Program-made: the position numbers and the translations under genes
The notes under the pieces: model-generated
What the model was told of the DNA's origin: nothing
The model's input: the letters and a program-made list of their open reading frames with translations, nothing else
Database searches by the model: none
Shown: positions 48,996 to 59,627 of the stretch, one piece after another
How the letters are laid out: every line of letters starts with the position of its first letter
How positions within the stretch are numbered: the first letter of the stretch is position 1
Assembly (NCBI GenBank): GCA_030656215.1
Contig: JAUSOD010000070.1
Location: 124,001-188,000, forward strand
DNA from: Azoarcus sp.
Lineage (GTDB): Bacteria; Pseudomonadota; Gammaproteobacteria; Burkholderiales; Rhodocyclaceae
DNA length: 64,000 bases
Direction of reading: 5' to 3'

Positions 48996-50294
48996 TCAGC
49001 CTGCCGGCGACGCGTCCCGGCACGCGGTCCCGAGCCAATGCAGGGCGCCCGCGCCAGCGGCCCGGCCGCTGGCAAAGCAGGCGGTGAGCAGATAGCCCCC
49101 GGTGGGGGCCTCCCAGTCCAGCATTTCGCCGGCGCAAAACACACCGGGCAGGGCGCGCAGCATCAACTGCGGGTCGAGTGCCTCGAAGCGCACCCCGCCG
49201 GCGCTGCTGATGGCCTCGTCCAGCGGTCGGGCTGCGCTCAGGCGTAGCGGCAGGGCCTTGATGCCGGCGGCGAGTCGGGCCGGATCGGCGAAGTCGGCGG
49301 CAGGCAGACATTCGCGCAAGAGGCCCGCCTTGACGCCCTTGATTCCGGCCTGTCCCTGCAGGTGACTTGCCATCGAGCGGCTGCCGCGCGGGCGGGAAAG
49401 CTCGGTGGTGAGGCGCTCGAGGCTGCGACCCGGGGCCAGATCGAGCTCGATGTGCGCCGCGCCGGTGACGCCGAGAGTGTCGCGCAAAGGGGCGGACAGC
49501 GCGTAGATCAGGCCGCCCTCGATGCCGCTGGCGCTGATCATGCACTCGCCGCTGCGCTCATGCAGGTGGCCGTGCATGTCGGTGACGCGCGCGGCGACGG
49601 ATTTCACCGGTTCGCCGCTGTAGCGTTCACGAAAGTGCGCGCTCCAGCCGCGTCCGCCTTCGCCGCCGGCAGCGACGTCGAAGCCGCAGTTTGCCGGCAG
49701 CAGGTCGGATACGGCGATTCCGCGCTCGCGCAGTATCGCCACCCAGGCACCATCCGAACCCAATTTGGCCCAGCTGCCGCCACCGAGGGCGAGGATCACC
49801 GCATCCGCGCTCACGCGACGTTCGCCCTCGGGGGTGGCGAAACGCAGTGTCTGCCGGCGGCCGGCTGGGGCACCATCCCAGCCCTGCCAGCGGTGGCGCA
49901 TGGCAAAGCCCACGCCCGCCGCCCGCAGGCGCGTGAGCCATGCGCGCAGCAGTGGTGCCGCCTTCATCTCCAGTGGAAAGACCCGGCCCGAGCTGCCGAT
50001 GAAGGTGTCCACCCCGAGCGCTGCGGCCCAGTTGCGCAGGGCTGAGGGGTCGAAGGCTGCGATCATCGGCCCGAGTTCGGTGGCACGCTCGCCATAGCGC
50101 GACAGGAAGGCGGTGGCGGGTTCGCTGTGGGTGAGGTTGAGCCCACCGCGGCCGGCAAGCAGGAACTTGCGCCCGACCGATGGCATGGCATCGAAAACCG
50201 TTACCGCAGCACCGCCCGCGGCCAGCACTTCCGCCGCCATCAGCCCGGCGGGGCCGCCGCCGATGACGGCGACCACAGTGGTGGAGCCGCTCAT
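48996..50294 (-). CDS. FAD-dependent flavoprotein (TIGR03862/HI0933-type)
   Basis: 432 residues. The dinucleotide fold VAVIGGGPAGLMAAEVLAAGG lies at 8-28, followed by VGRKFLLAGRGGLNLTHSE near 41-59, both typical of the HI0933-like family. A late FCAGEMLDWEAPTGGYLLTACFASGRAAG closes the FAD site. The physiological role is not known. It starts 1 base after the thioesterase stop, so the two genes are co-transcribed. Confidence 0.87.
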   Translation of the reverse strand: MSGSTTVVAVIGGGPAGLMAAEVLAAGGAAVTVFDAMPSVGRKFLLAGRGGLNLTHSEPATAFLSRYGERATELGPMIAAFDPSALRNWAAALGVDTFIGSSGRVFPLEMKAAPLLRAWLTRLRAAGVGFAMRHRWQGWDGAPAGRRQTLRFATPEGERRVSADAVILALGGGSWAKLGSDGAWVAILRERGIAVSDLLPANCGFDVAAGGEGGRGWSAHFRERYSGEPVKSVAARVTDMHGHLHERSGECMISASGIEGGLIYALSAPLRDTLGVTGAAHIELDLAPGRSLERLTTELSRPRGSRSMASHLQGQAGIKGVKAGLLRECLPAADFADPARLAAGIKALPLRLSAARPLDEAISSAGGVRFEALDPQLMLRALPGVFCAGEMLDWEAPTGGYLLTACFASGRAAGAGALHWLGTACRDASPAG

Positions 50295-50295
50295 C

Positions 50296-50733
50296 TCAGC
50301 TTGCAGCCTCTGCGCTGAAGCGTTGTCGGAAACCCTCGGGGACGAGCGCGATCTTGCGTGCGCTGTAGTCGAAAAAAACGATACCGGTCTTGCCGCGCGC
50401 GACTTCGCGCCCCGATGCGAGCTCGGCCATGCGCCACGGCAGGTCGCACCCGTATTTGCTGATGTCTGCCACGCCCATCTCCACCGCCATGATTTCGCCG
50501 TGGAACGCTTCGGACCGATATTGGACCGCCGCGTCGGCCACGATGATGCCGGCGCCGTGCACGTTCAGTTCGGTGTAGCCCATGGATTTGAAATACCGCA
50601 CGCGAGCTTCGGATACCACAGTGAGCAGCAGCGCGTTATCGAGGTGGCCACCATGATTGATGTGGCTCAGATAGAGCTGAATCTCGGTGCAAAAGGGCAG
50701 ACTGGCGGGGAGGTCGATCTGGATGCGTGACAT
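50296..50733 (-). CDS. Hotdog-fold acyl-CoA thioesterase
   Basis: 145 residues from ATG 50733; ATG 50742 is also possible and neither has a strong ribosome-binding site. The 4HBT hotdog is visible: FCTEIQLYLSHINHGGHLDNALLLTVVSEARVRYFKSMG, with the conserved NHGGHLDN in place of the D-x-x-G-H-V-N of YbgC-type enzymes, then GIIVADAAVQYRSEAFHGEIM. It hydrolyses acyl-CoA; the chain length is unknown. It is directly followed by the flavoprotein gene. Confidence 0.85.
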   Translation of the reverse strand: MSRIQIDLPASLPFCTEIQLYLSHINHGGHLDNALLLTVVSEARVRYFKSMGYTELNVHGAGIIVADAAVQYRSEAFHGEIMAVEMGVADISKYGCDLPWRMAELASGREVARGKTGIVFFDYSARKIALVPEGFRQRFSAEAAS

Positions 50734-50833
50734 GAGGGGCATTTGCACAAGGAAGAGGCGTGGAGCACGCGGTCGTCGACCTTAGCGCCCGTGGGCTTGC
50801 AGTTCAAGCCTGGTACTGCCGGATTGTTCAATG

Positions 50834-50872
50834 GCAACGGACGGGATTCGCGCGACGCGTCCCGTCCGTTGC
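50834..50872. terminator. Inverted repeat upstream of the thioesterase gene
   Basis: GCAACGGACGGGA and TCCCGTCCGTTGC form perfect 13-bp arms around 13 bases, between the LysM gene stop and the thioesterase. The T-rich tail is weak (TTTGCTTC, plus strand only), so a terminator for the minus-strand LysM gene is only possible. Confidence 0.45.
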
Positions 50873-50919
50873 TTTGCTTCAGAATGCTTCGACTTGCCGT
50901 GGTTCAGGCTTCAGCCGGT

Positions 50920-51423
50920 TCAGGCCTCGGGCGGAATGCGCAGCATCTGCCCTGGATAGATCTTGTCCGGATGGCTCAGCATCGGCTTGTTGGCTTCGAA
51001 GATGGCCGGATACTTGTTGGCATTGCCGTAATAGGTCTTGGCGATGGCCGACAGGGTGTCGCCGCGTACGACGGTGTGGAAGCGGGCCTCGGGTTCGGGG
51101 TTGAGCACCACGAGTTTGTCCTCGACATTGCTCACGCCGCTGACGTTGCCGGCGGCCAGCAGGATGCGCTCCTTGGTCGCCTGGTCCGGGGCGCTGCCGC
51201 CGACGGTGACCGTGGACGAGGCGCCGTCGAAGCCGATCGTGAGGTCCGGGGTGGCGAGCTTGAGGGTGTCGATGTAGCGGCGAATGGCCTCGGCGGCCTT
51301 GGTATTGGCCAATGCCTTGGATTCCGGGCTTGGTGCCTTGGCGGCCGCTTCCTGGGCGGCCTTGGCCTCGCCGCTGCCAAAAAGTTTCTCGCCTGCGTCC
51401 TTGATGAAACTGAACAAACCCAT
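50920..51423 (-). CDS. BON-LysM protein, Kbp/YgaU-like
   Basis: 167 residues from ATG 51423, with AGGAG upstream. An N-terminal MGLFSFIKDAGEKLFG helix is followed by a BON-type domain (about 48-110: LTIGFDGASSTVTVGGSAPDQATKERILLAAGNVSGVSNVEDKLVVL) and a C-terminal LysM (about 114-163: FHTVVRGDTLSAIAKTYYGNANKYPAIFEANKPML). This is the architecture of the potassium-binding protein Kbp of E. coli, which is cytoplasmic. It lies 74 bases downstream of the big GGDEF-EAL gene on the same strand. Confidence 0.9.
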   Translation of the reverse strand: MGLFSFIKDAGEKLFGSGEAKAAQEAAAKAPSPESKALANTKAAEAIRRYIDTLKLATPDLTIGFDGASSTVTVGGSAPDQATKERILLAAGNVSGVSNVEDKLVVLNPEPEARFHTVVRGDTLSAIAKTYYGNANKYPAIFEANKPMLSHPDKIYPGQMLRIPPEA

Positions 51424-51497
51424 GTCATTCTCCTTGAGTGAATGTGCCTTGCAGCTGTCGATGTTGCCTGTGTTGCATACGGCCGGGGTAAATATTC

Positions 51498-54400
51498 TCA
51501 CAAAATGATTTCGCTGGTAGTGCGCTGAGAGGTCGAGGTCAACGCGCTGCCTGCAGATTGTGCCTCGGCCATCAGTTCCCGCACCCGGGTCTCGAAGGCC
51601 TCGGCCGGGAGTGGCCGGCTGAAATGATAGCCCTGCACTTCATCGCAGCCTTGCTGGCGCAGGAAGTCGAGCTGTCCGGCGGTCTCGACGCCCTCGGCTA
51701 TGGTACGCATGCCCAGGCTGCGGGCCAGGTTGATGATGGCGATGACGATGGCCTTGTCGTCGGCATCGACGGTGATGTCACGCACGAAGGACTGATCGAT
51801 CTTGAGCTTGTTGACCTTGAATCGCTTCAGATAGCTGAGAGAGGAGTAGCCGGTGCCAAAGTCGTCGATCGACATGTGCACACCGCGCTCGAACAGCTTA
51901 TCCATCACCGTGATCGCCAGCTGCGGGTCATTCATCGCCACTGCTTCGGTGAGCTCCAGTTCCAGCCGCTCGGCGGGCAAGCCGATCTCGTCGACGATCC
52001 GGGTGACCAGCTCCGGGAGGTTGGGATGACGGAACTGCACCGCCGAAAGATTCACCGCCATTACCAGCGCCGGCAGGCCGCTCTCGGTCCACCGTTGTGC
52101 CTGGGCCACCGCCTGGCGCAGCACCCATTCGCCGATCTGGATGATCAGGCCGTTGCTTTCCGCAATCGGGATGAACTCGCCCGGTGAGATCGCCCCAAGC
52201 TCCGGGTGCTGCCAGCGCAGCAGGGCTTCGGCACCGATCACGCGACCATCATGCAGCGATATCTGTGGCTGATAGTGCAGCGCCAACTGACCGCGATCTA
52301 GCGCGTGGCGCAAGGCGTTGGCCACCATCAGGGCACGAACCGAATACGCCTGCATCTCCCGGGTGTAGAAGCAGTGGGCGTTACGGCCTTCGCGCTTGAC
52401 CTTATACATCGCGGCGTCGGCGTTCCTCGACAGCGTGTCCATGTCGCTGCCGTCTTCCGGAAACATGGCGATGCCGATCGAGGGCGTGGTGTTCAATTCG
52501 TGTTGCCCGACAAGATAGGGGCGTGAAACGGTATCGAGCAGCTTGCTTGCCACATGGCTTGCGCCGTCGGCATTGGTTTCGGGGAGGACGAAGATGAATT
52601 CGTCGCCACCCAGGCGGCAGACGGTGTCGCCGACACGCAGCGCGGCCTCGATGCGACGTCCGACCTCGACCAGCAACTGGTCACCGACCTCGTGGCCAAG
52701 GGTGTCGTTGATGTCCTTGAAATGATCGAGGTCGAGGAACATCACCGCAAGCGGCTCGCCGTGGCGCCGCGCCAGGCTAAGGGCATTGTCGAAACGGTCC
52801 TTGAGCAACGTGCGGTTGGGCAGCCCGGTCAACTGGTCGAAATGGGCAAGATACTGGATCTGCGCCTCGGCCCGCTTGCGCTCGGAGATGTCGCGGGTGA
52901 CTCCGCGGACCTCAACCTTGCCGGTCTTGCGGTTCCTCACCATGTTGGTGACCACTTCGGTCCATACCGTGGAGCCGTCCTTGCATGGCTGCTCGACCTC
53001 CTCGATGGTGAAGTCGCGGCTGCTGCGTTTGTGTGCGCGGAACTCGGCCAGATGCGTGGTCAAGATCTGATGAACGCGCATTGCACTCTCGGGCGTCAGT
53101 GCGGCGTCCATCGGCTGAGCCATGATCTCGTCAGCGGTATAGCCGCGCAAACGAAATACCGACGGGCTGACATAGAGGAAGCGCAGGGTCTCCGGATCCA
53201 GCGTCCAGATCACGTCGTTGATGGTCTCGGTCAGCTCGCGGTACTTCTCTTCGCGCTCCACCAGCGCTTCGGCCATCCGCGCCCGTTCGGCGTCCTGGCG
53301 GAAACGGTCAAGGGCGAAATCGATATCCATCGCCATTTCAACGAGCAGGTCTTTCGCGGCGGTGTCGAATGCATTGATCTCGCTGCTGTATAGCGTGAGG
53401 GTGCCGATGACCGAGCCTTCTCGATGCAATGGTAGTGCGGCCAGGGCGCCCAGGTCGAAGCGTTTGCCAAGTTCGTGCCAGGGCGCGGTGGCGGGGTCAT
53501 TGGCAAAGTCCTGGCACCAGAACGGACTGTCGTTGTGTATGGCTGTGCCGGTGGGTCCGCCTCCGAACGGTTCGTCAGCGTGAGCCCAGATCGCGATGCC
53601 TTCGAGGTTTGCGGTGATGTCGCAGCAGACGGCAACGGGCTTTACCAGACCGTCGCGCTCATCGATAAGGCCGATCCAAGCCATTTTCATGCCGCCGAAG
53701 CGCACTATGGCGTGACAGATCTGGTGCAGCAAGTCGTTCTGGTCGGTGCTGCGCACGATGGCCTGGTTGCACTGACTCAGGGTCGCATAGAGTCCGCTGA
53801 GACGCTGTACACGGAGTTCGGCCAGATGCCGGTCGGTCACGTCGCGCGACAGCACGATGAAGCGCGGCACGGTGTCCGGGGCCGACAACTTCCTGGCAAC
53901 GGAGAGCTCGAACCACATTGTCCCCTGCGCCAGTGGAAGCTCGATCTGCCGGCCACTTGACCATCCGGCTTCGTTCGCCTCGCGTAGTGCTTCCATGCAG
54001 ACGGCCGCGGCCTTGCCCGGCAGCACCTCGGGAATCGTTTTGCCGACAACCGATGCGGCGGGGGCGGCAAGCTGTTCCGGACGCACTGCGCGGACGTCGA
54101 TGTAGCGCCCGTTGAGATCGATCTCGAACAGCAGGTCGGGAATGGCGTCGAGCGTGGCGGCCAGCTGGCGATTGACGGCGACCAGTTCGCGGGTTCTGCT
54201 CTTGACCTGTCGGCGTAGCAACAGGACGCCGGCGGACAGCGCGAGACCGAGCGCGACCAGGATCAGCAAGGCATTACGCAGTGCCGGCGGTACCAGGGTG
54301 TCGGGTTCGTGCCCGCCCCAACGCTTGAGAATCGAGAAGTAGGGAGACTCGGGATCCTGTTGCCAGGGTTTGAGGTGCGCATCAATCCGTGCCCGCAGAT

Positions 54401-55088
54401 CGGCATTGCGTCCGCTGGCGGTGGCATAGAACAGGCGTGAAGGCAGAAAGACGATCGGTGTGTCCACAAGGCGAAACTCGGCCGCCTTGAACGCCCCAAA
54501 CTGATAGCTGGCGATGGCAGCATCGGCCTCACCCGCTGCAGCGAGCCGGAAGGCTTCCTCCGGCGACGAGGTCAGCACCATGTCGAACTGGATATTGAAT
54601 CCGGTCAGCATGTCATGCAGAGCCTGTTGCTGGACACCGCCGGCCAGCATGGCGATACGCTTTCCGCTCAGATCGAGTACAGACTCGATCGCCACGTCGG
54701 TGCGGCGGTAGACCTGCGACCAGCTGTGCAGCGCCGGGATCTGGTGAAAGTCGAAGCGTTTGCTGCGCTCTGCGGTGTAGGCGACGTCGGGCAGCAGGTC
54801 GAGTCTTCCGTCCTCGAGTTGCTCGAGGCAAGCCTGCCACTGGCAGCGCACAAAGATGAGCCGCCAGCCCTCGATCTCGGCGATTTCCCGCAGCAGCTCG
54901 ACCAGCGAGCCGGTGGGCTGCCCTTGCGCATTGCTGAACACCTTGGGTGGGTTCTCATAGACGCCGACCCGCAGTTCGCGGGTGTCGTCCGCACTCGACG
55001 TGCCGGCGAGCAGCAGCATCGCCACGGCGGCAAGGATGCACGGCAGCTGGGCGAGGGTGCGCCTCGCGCGGGCTATGCACCGGATCAT
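51498..55088 (-). CDS. Periplasmic-binding-domain / PAS / GAF / GGDEF / EAL hybrid sensor
   Basis: 1196 residues from ATG 55088. A signal peptide precedes an SBP_bac_3 domain (about 35-260: [35 protein letters not shown]), then a membrane helix near 272-292. A PAS (about 310-430), a GAF (about 440-600), a PAS (about 615-740), a GGDEF domain (about 755-915, intact LGGDEF and RVGD inhibitory site) and an EAL domain ([30 protein letters not shown]) follow. A small-molecule signal from the periplasm should set c-di-GMP turnover. It is the fourth gene of a c-di-GMP operon. Confidence 0.92.
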   Translation of the reverse strand: MIRCIARARRTLAQLPCILAAVAMLLLAGTSSADDTRELRVGVYENPPKVFSNAQGQPTGSLVELLREIAEIEGWRLIFVRCQWQACLEQLEDGRLDLLPDVAYTAERSKRFDFHQIPALHSWSQVYRRTDVAIESVLDLSGKRIAMLAGGVQQQALHDMLTGFNIQFDMVLTSSPEEAFRLAAAGEADAAIASYQFGAFKAAEFRLVDTPIVFLPSRLFYATASGRNADLRARIDAHLKPWQQDPESPYFSILKRWGGHEPDTLVPPALRNALLILVALGLALSAGVLLLRRQVKSRTRELVAVNRQLAATLDAIPDLLFEIDLNGRYIDVRAVRPEQLAAPAASVVGKTIPEVLPGKAAAVCMEALREANEAGWSSGRQIELPLAQGTMWFELSVARKLSAPDTVPRFIVLSRDVTDRHLAELRVQRLSGLYATLSQCNQAIVRSTDQNDLLHQICHAIVRFGGMKMAWIGLIDERDGLVKPVAVCCDITANLEGIAIWAHADEPFGGGPTGTAIHNDSPFWCQDFANDPATAPWHELGKRFDLGALAALPLHREGSVIGTLTLYSSEINAFDTAAKDLLVEMAMDIDFALDRFRQDAERARMAEALVEREEKYRELTETINDVIWTLDPETLRFLYVSPSVFRLRGYTADEIMAQPMDAALTPESAMRVHQILTTHLAEFRAHKRSSRDFTIEEVEQPCKDGSTVWTEVVTNMVRNRKTGKVEVRGVTRDISERKRAEAQIQYLAHFDQLTGLPNRTLLKDRFDNALSLARRHGEPLAVMFLDLDHFKDINDTLGHEVGDQLLVEVGRRIEAALRVGDTVCRLGGDEFIFVLPETNADGASHVASKLLDTVSRPYLVGQHELNTTPSIGIAMFPEDGSDMDTLSRNADAAMYKVKREGRNAHCFYTREMQAYSVRALMVANALRHALDRGQLALHYQPQISLHDGRVIGAEALLRWQHPELGAISPGEFIPIAESNGLIIQIGEWVLRQAVAQAQRWTESGLPALVMAVNLSAVQFRHPNLPELVTRIVDEIGLPAERLELELTEAVAMNDPQLAITVMDKLFERGVHMSIDDFGTGYSSLSYLKRFKVNKLKIDQSFVRDITVDADDKAIVIAIINLARSLGMRTIAEGVETAGQLDFLRQQGCDEVQGYHFSRPLPAEAFETRVRELMAEAQSAGSALTSTSQRTTSEIIL

Positions 55089-55108
55089 CAGTCGTTCTCT
55101 CCGGATCA

Positions 55109-56227
55109 CTACGTCCCCCGCAGGCGGTCGCGATCCTGGCAGGTCGCGACGCAATTGCGGCCATTGCGTTTGGCAAGGTACACCCCTTCGTCGGCGCTGC
55201 GCATCAGTGCGTCAGTGCCGCTCATTGCCGCGGTCCGCTCCGCCACGCCGATGCTGACGCTCCCGCGCCACTCGCCTGCACCAGCGCTGACACGCATCGA
55301 GCTGACTTTGGCTCGCATCGTTTCGGCCAACTGCATCGCACCGCCAAGCGGGGTGCGCGGGCAGATCACCAGGAACTCGTCGCCGCCCAGGCGGCACACC
55401 AGATCGTCGGTCCGGACCGCGTCGGCAAGGGTAGCGGCAAGGGCTCTCAGTACGACGTCACCGGCATCGTGTCCCCAGGTGTCGTTGATGGCCTTGAACC
55501 CGTCGGCATCGATCATCATCAGTGAAAGCACTTGCCCCGACTCCGCCGATTCGAGGTCCAGGCGGCGCATGGCGTGGCGACGATTGGGCAGGCCGGTCAG
55601 TACATCGGTCATGGAAAGGGCTTCCAGGTTCCGGTTTGCGATGGCCAACTCCCGGGTGCGTTCGGCGACTTTGGCCTCGAGTGTCCGATTCAGTTCCTGA
55701 AGCTCCCGGTTACGCTCGGATACCTGGGAGAAGAGGCCGTTCAGCGCAGCAAGCAGGGGTTCGGTTGCCCGCGTGCCGAGCCGCGCGTCCTCGCGATAGG
55801 CTTCGTCAGCGCTGTGGCCTTGAAGGATCAGGGTCCGCTGGCGGGCCATCGACTGATCGGATCCGAGTATGTGGTAAGCGAGCCAGTGAATCAGGAAGCT
55901 GAGCAGGCTGCTCGAGGTCGCGGGCGTCATCGTTGTCAGCCCGAAACGCGTAACCTCATTGATGAAGCCCTCATGCTCATGGGCTTGTGCCTGGAGGTGT
56001 CGCGGGTCGATGCCCGCCGCGGCCATAAAGACTTCCTCTGCGGCGAAATGGAAGCGGGCGTAATCGGACAGCTCGTCGATCAGCCCGATGAGTGCGGTGG
56101 CATCCGGGGCGGCCGAGTTCGAGAGAATTTCCCCGAGGCGGTTGATGATGCGAACGAGCTCCATGTGCTGGGTGTCGACTTCCTCGATGCCCGTCACGAA
56201 ATACTCGTTCCATTGAAATGAATCCAC
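55109..56227 (-). CDS. Bacteriohemerythrin-diguanylate cyclase
   Basis: 372 residues from GTG 56227, which has GGAG 6 bases upstream; the frame stays open further upstream without a good start. The hemerythrin domain (about 5-135) keeps the di-iron ligands: DTQH, the HFAAEE pair (H-x3-E), HEHEGF and [11 protein letters not shown] (H-x3-H-x4-D). A coiled linker (about 165-200) leads to GGDEF (about 205-370) with LGGDEF and the RTDD inhibitory site. Such proteins sense O2 or redox state and make c-di-GMP. It stands 31 bases after the membrane cyclase gene and 20 bases before the large hybrid gene. Confidence 0.93.
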   Translation of the reverse strand: MDSFQWNEYFVTGIEEVDTQHMELVRIINRLGEILSNSAAPDATALIGLIDELSDYARFHFAAEEVFMAAAGIDPRHLQAQAHEHEGFINEVTRFGLTTMTPATSSSLLSFLIHWLAYHILGSDQSMARQRTLILQGHSADEAYREDARLGTRATEPLLAALNGLFSQVSERNRELQELNRTLEAKVAERTRELAIANRNLEALSMTDVLTGLPNRRHAMRRLDLESAESGQVLSLMMIDADGFKAINDTWGHDAGDVVLRALAATLADAVRTDDLVCRLGGDEFLVICPRTPLGGAMQLAETMRAKVSSMRVSAGAGEWRGSVSIGVAERTAAMSGTDALMRSADEGVYLAKRNGRNCVATCQDRDRLRGT

Positions 56228-56258
56228 GGTAACTCCAGTCGTGTTTGCGTGCGGCCAG

Positions 56259-57968
56259 TCAGTCCTGCTCTGGAGTGGCGAACATGCGGTTGCGGGCCTT
56301 CTCGGAATACATTGCCGTGTCGGCATGTTTTGCCAGCGAGAGCATGTCGATCCCGTTGTCCGGGTAGAGTGCGATGCCGATGCTGACGGAGAGCGTGATC
56401 GGCGGCTGCCCGTCGAAGATGAAGGGCAGGGCGGCTGCGTCCCGGATCTTGTTCGCCACGCTGAGTGCATCGTCAGGGTGGCTGACGTTGCGTAGCAGCA
56501 CCACGAATTCGTCGCCGCCGATGCGGGCGGCGGTGTCGGATTCACGGATGTGCGCGCGGATGCGATCGGAGATTTCCTTCAGGATCAGATCGCCTGCTGC
56601 ATGTCCGAGGGTGTCGTTGATTGGCTTGAATCGGTCCAGATCGATGAACAGCAGTGCAAGTCGGGCGTCGTCCCGGCGTGCGCTGGCGAGGGCGATCTCC
56701 ATCCGGTCGCCGAACAAGGCGCGATTGGGGAGTCCGGTCAAGGTGTCGTGCTGTGCCAGGTGCTCGAGTTCCACGCGGCTTTGGCGCAGTTCTGCGACCT
56801 GTTGCGTGATCTGGGTGCGCAAGCGGCTGAAGCTGCGGGCTAGCGCGCCGATTTCGTCCCGCCTTCGCACCGGGAGATCTTTCGCCGAATCATCGTCGGC
56901 GAAGCCTTCAACCGCGGCGCTCATTAAATTGATGGGGCGGGTGACGGCGCGCGCCACCAGCGCCGCGAGGAGAATGCACACCAGACAAATCCCGAGCACG
57001 ATCTGCAGGATGACGGTGCCAAGCGCATCGGCCTGCTTGATCACCGCAGCGCGCGGTTGTGCAAGGCCGAGGATGAAACCTTTCTCGTTCGATGCGACGC
57101 TGGCCTGCTGCGCGATAAAGGCCGCCACCAGCGGGGCGCTTGAATCGCTCGCGATCCCGGTATCGGTCATTACCTGTTGCGATCTGCCTTCGACCAGATC
57201 CCGGGTGTCGGGGAATTCGTCCTGTATCAGTACCCGCCTGCCGCGGTCGAATCCGAAGGTGCGCGAGCGATCCGGATGGATCAGGAAGTCGCCTTCCTGG
57301 TTGGCGAAAAAGAGCTGGTACTCCTGCGGCAAATCAGCCGCCAGGAGCGCGAACAAGCCGTTCAGGTCGACGTTGATGACGACGACGCCGAGCGGCCCCC
57401 GTTGCGGGTCGACAACCGGCATCGCCAGTTGCACTGCCGGCTGCCCGAGCGCGGAATGCGAACCGCGCTCGCGATTGATCACGATGCGCGAGAGATAGGT
57501 CTGACCGGCAGCCAGCCGCAGGGTGTCGAAAACGTAGGAGTAATGTCCTTTTTCCTGCAACTCGTCGCCAGTGACCCGAATCAGCTCCTTGCCATCGCGG
57601 TCGACGCGTACCCGTTCCATGCCGCCATTGCCCGCTGCGATCAGGCGAATCTGAAAGTAACCGGGGTCTGACTCCATCCGCAGGCGAAAAAGTGTGGCCA
57701 GCTGGTCTTCCTGGTCCGGGTTCGCGGCTTGCAGCGCGGCGAGCGCGGCAGGATGTCGGGTGAGGGTCTGCAGATTGCGCGAGAGCTCTTCGCGCACAAG
57801 CGTGATGCGACGCGCAAGGACATGGGTCGAGGTCAGAAGCTCGTTCTTCGCCGAGTCGACCAGCAGGGCCCGGCTGGAATTATAGGCATAAAATCCGGTG
57901 ACGCCGGCGGCGAGAACGCCTACGAGCGCCAGCAGCAGGCCCAGCTTCACGGCGATGCCAACCTTCAT
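56259..57968 (-). CDS. Membrane diguanylate cyclase with Cache-type sensor and HAMP
   Basis: 569 residues. Helix 1 lies at about 8-30, a periplasmic dCache-like region at about 35-310 (PGYFQIRLIAAGNGGMERVRVDRDGKEL, GVVVINVDLNGL), helix 2 at about 323-345 and a HAMP at about 346-400. The GGDEF domain (about 410-565) has an intact IGGDEF and the RESD inhibitory site. No EAL is present, so it is a cyclase. Its ATG overlaps the stop of the binding-protein gene by 4 bases, so the two are translationally coupled, and the binding protein probably feeds this sensor. Confidence 0.93.
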   Translation of the reverse strand: MKVGIAVKLGLLLALVGVLAAGVTGFYAYNSSRALLVDSAKNELLTSTHVLARRITLVREELSRNLQTLTRHPAALAALQAANPDQEDQLATLFRLRMESDPGYFQIRLIAAGNGGMERVRVDRDGKELIRVTGDELQEKGHYSYVFDTLRLAAGQTYLSRIVINRERGSHSALGQPAVQLAMPVVDPQRGPLGVVVINVDLNGLFALLAADLPQEYQLFFANQEGDFLIHPDRSRTFGFDRGRRVLIQDEFPDTRDLVEGRSQQVMTDTGIASDSSAPLVAAFIAQQASVASNEKGFILGLAQPRAAVIKQADALGTVILQIVLGICLVCILLAALVARAVTRPINLMSAAVEGFADDDSAKDLPVRRRDEIGALARSFSRLRTQITQQVAELRQSRVELEHLAQHDTLTGLPNRALFGDRMEIALASARRDDARLALLFIDLDRFKPINDTLGHAAGDLILKEISDRIRAHIRESDTAARIGGDEFVVLLRNVSHPDDALSVANKIRDAAALPFIFDGQPPITLSVSIGIALYPDNGIDMLSLAKHADTAMYSEKARNRMFATPEQD

Positions 57969-59014
57969 GGGGCCAATACCCGGGAAGCGCGATCCCCAGA
58001 CACGATCCGCTCCCACAGCCGGATTCTGCGCTCGGTATTCTCCACCGGTTCCAGCCATACAAGGCGGCCACTGCCTTCCTGGTGGGAGGGTTGAGACGTG
58101 GTGGTAGCGAGTCCGTGGCGAGCGGTGAGCACCTCGCCGGGCCCTTGCTCCAGCAGATAGTTGATCCACGCCTCGGCCAGGGTCTTGTTTTTGACTCCGC
58201 GGGTGACGGCCCAGCAATCCAGCCACGCCAGCGCCCCTTCCCTCGGGATGACATATCCGACATCGGCGCCTGCCACCTGTAGCAACTTGAGTTGCTGCGA
58301 GCCATAGTTGGCGAACAGCAGCGCCGCTCCCCGACTCACAAACAGCTCGGCTGATTCATCTGGTTGGGTGTAGAACGAGAGCACGTTGCGCCGCAAGGCG
58401 ATGAGCTTGTCCACTGCGGCTGGCCAGTCCTCTTCACGAAGCTGGAACGGTGTGGGATGGCCGAGTGCCTGGCTGGCGAGGGAAAAGTTATGCGAGCCAC
58501 CGTTGTAGACGAGTACTTTTCCCTGATAACGCGGGTCCCACAGCGCGGTGATCGAATCAGGTGCCTCGCTGATCTGCTTGCGGTCGTAGATCAGCCCCAT
58601 CTCTGCATAGGTGTAGGGAACCGCGAACAGCTTGCCATCACGCATGATGCCGGGCACCGCGTCCGGGTCACTGAACTGCGGCAGTTGCAGGGCGCGGTTG
58701 GGTATCGCCGCGCTGTCGATCGGGACCACGAGCCCACTCTCGATGTAGCGCTGCAGTTCGGCGGTGTTCACCGCAAAGACGTCAAAATCGGCGGCATCCC
58801 GGCTGCTGATCCGCTGCCACAGTGCTTCGTCTGAATCAATCAGGGTCACCTCGACCCTGCTGCCGGTGCGCTGCTCGAATACCTTGACCACGTCGGCATC
58901 GGCGTAACCCGGCCAGGTCAGCACGCGCAGCGCGTCACCGGCGGATGCCGCCACGGGCAGAGCCATGGACAGCAACAGGCACAGGAGTTGGAGGTGGTGG
59001 CGAAGCCGTGACAT
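57965..59014 (-). CDS. Periplasmic binding protein, PotD/PotF-like
   Basis: 349 residues with a signal peptide (about 1-26, cleavage after ASA). SBP fold: LRVLTWPGYADADVVKVFEQRTGSRVEVTLIDSDEALWQRI, FDVFAVNTAELQRYIESGLVVPID, FAVPYTYAEMGLIYDRKQ, and a WLDCWAVTRGVKNKTLAEAWINYLL segment. This is the spermidine/putrescine-binding type, although no ABC transporter gene is nearby. It overlaps a membrane diguanylate cyclase by 4 bases, like the NspS/MbaA pair of Vibrio cholerae. It heads the minus-strand c-di-GMP operon. Confidence 0.88.
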   Translation of the reverse strand: MSRLRHHLQLLCLLLSMALPVAASAGDALRVLTWPGYADADVVKVFEQRTGSRVEVTLIDSDEALWQRISSRDAADFDVFAVNTAELQRYIESGLVVPIDSAAIPNRALQLPQFSDPDAVPGIMRDGKLFAVPYTYAEMGLIYDRKQISEAPDSITALWDPRYQGKVLVYNGGSHNFSLASQALGHPTPFQLREEDWPAAVDKLIALRRNVLSFYTQPDESAELFVSRGAALLFANYGSQQLKLLQVAGADVGYVIPREGALAWLDCWAVTRGVKNKTLAEAWINYLLEQGPGEVLTARHGLATTTSQPSHQEGSGRLVWLEPVENTERRIRLWERIVSGDRASRVLAP

Positions 59015-59136
59015 GAGCCGGACGTGGAGTGGGTGGATTGCAGTCCGGCGAGTTTAGCGCAGCCGCCGGCACCCGACTGTGACGTCGTGCCGGTGGGCGG
59101 ATTGCGATGCAGGCCTAGGTGACCTGGGGCATTGGC

Positions 59137-59580
59137 CTAGCGCTGGCGCAGAAAGCGGTCGAGGCGGTTGGCGAAGCTTTGCCGGTCGCCCTGACTGAAG
59201 GCGGGCGGGCCGCCGGTGTCCACCCCGGTGTTGCGCAGGGTATCCATGAAGTTGCGCAGGTCGAGCAGTTCACGGATGTTTTCCTTGCCGTAGAGTTCGC
59301 CGCGCGGGCTGAGCGCGTGCGCATCCTTGCCGACGATTTCGGCTGCAAGCGGGATGTCGGCGGTGATCACGAGATCGCCTGCGCTGACGTGGCCGGCGAT
59401 GTATTTGTCTGCTTCGTCGAAGCCAGCGGGTACCTGCACCATGCGGACACGCGGCGATGGCGGAGTGCGCAGAAACTGGTTGGCGACGAGGGTGAGCTGC
59501 AGACTGGCGCGCTCAGCGACACGGAACAGGATGTCCTTGATCACGGTCGGGCATGCATCGGCATCGACCCAGATGTGCAT
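59137..59580 (-). CDS. yaiI: YaiI/YqxD family protein (DUF188)
   Basis: 147 residues. The family signature [24 protein letters not shown] opens the protein, followed by [55 protein letters not shown] and [16 protein letters not shown]. The fold is PIN-like, with acidic residues in DADACP and ADKYI, and nuclease activity has been proposed for the family but not established. Monocistronic. Confidence 0.92.
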   Translation of the reverse strand: MHIWVDADACPTVIKDILFRVAERASLQLTLVANQFLRTPPSPRVRMVQVPAGFDEADKYIAGHVSAGDLVITADIPLAAEIVGKDAHALSPRGELYGKENIRELLDLRNFMDTLRNTGVDTGGPPAFSQGDRQSFANRLDRFLRQR

Positions 59581-59627
59581 CGTGCTGGTGCCTGGTTGAT
59601 TGCGCCTGGTACTGGTTCAGGTGTTGC

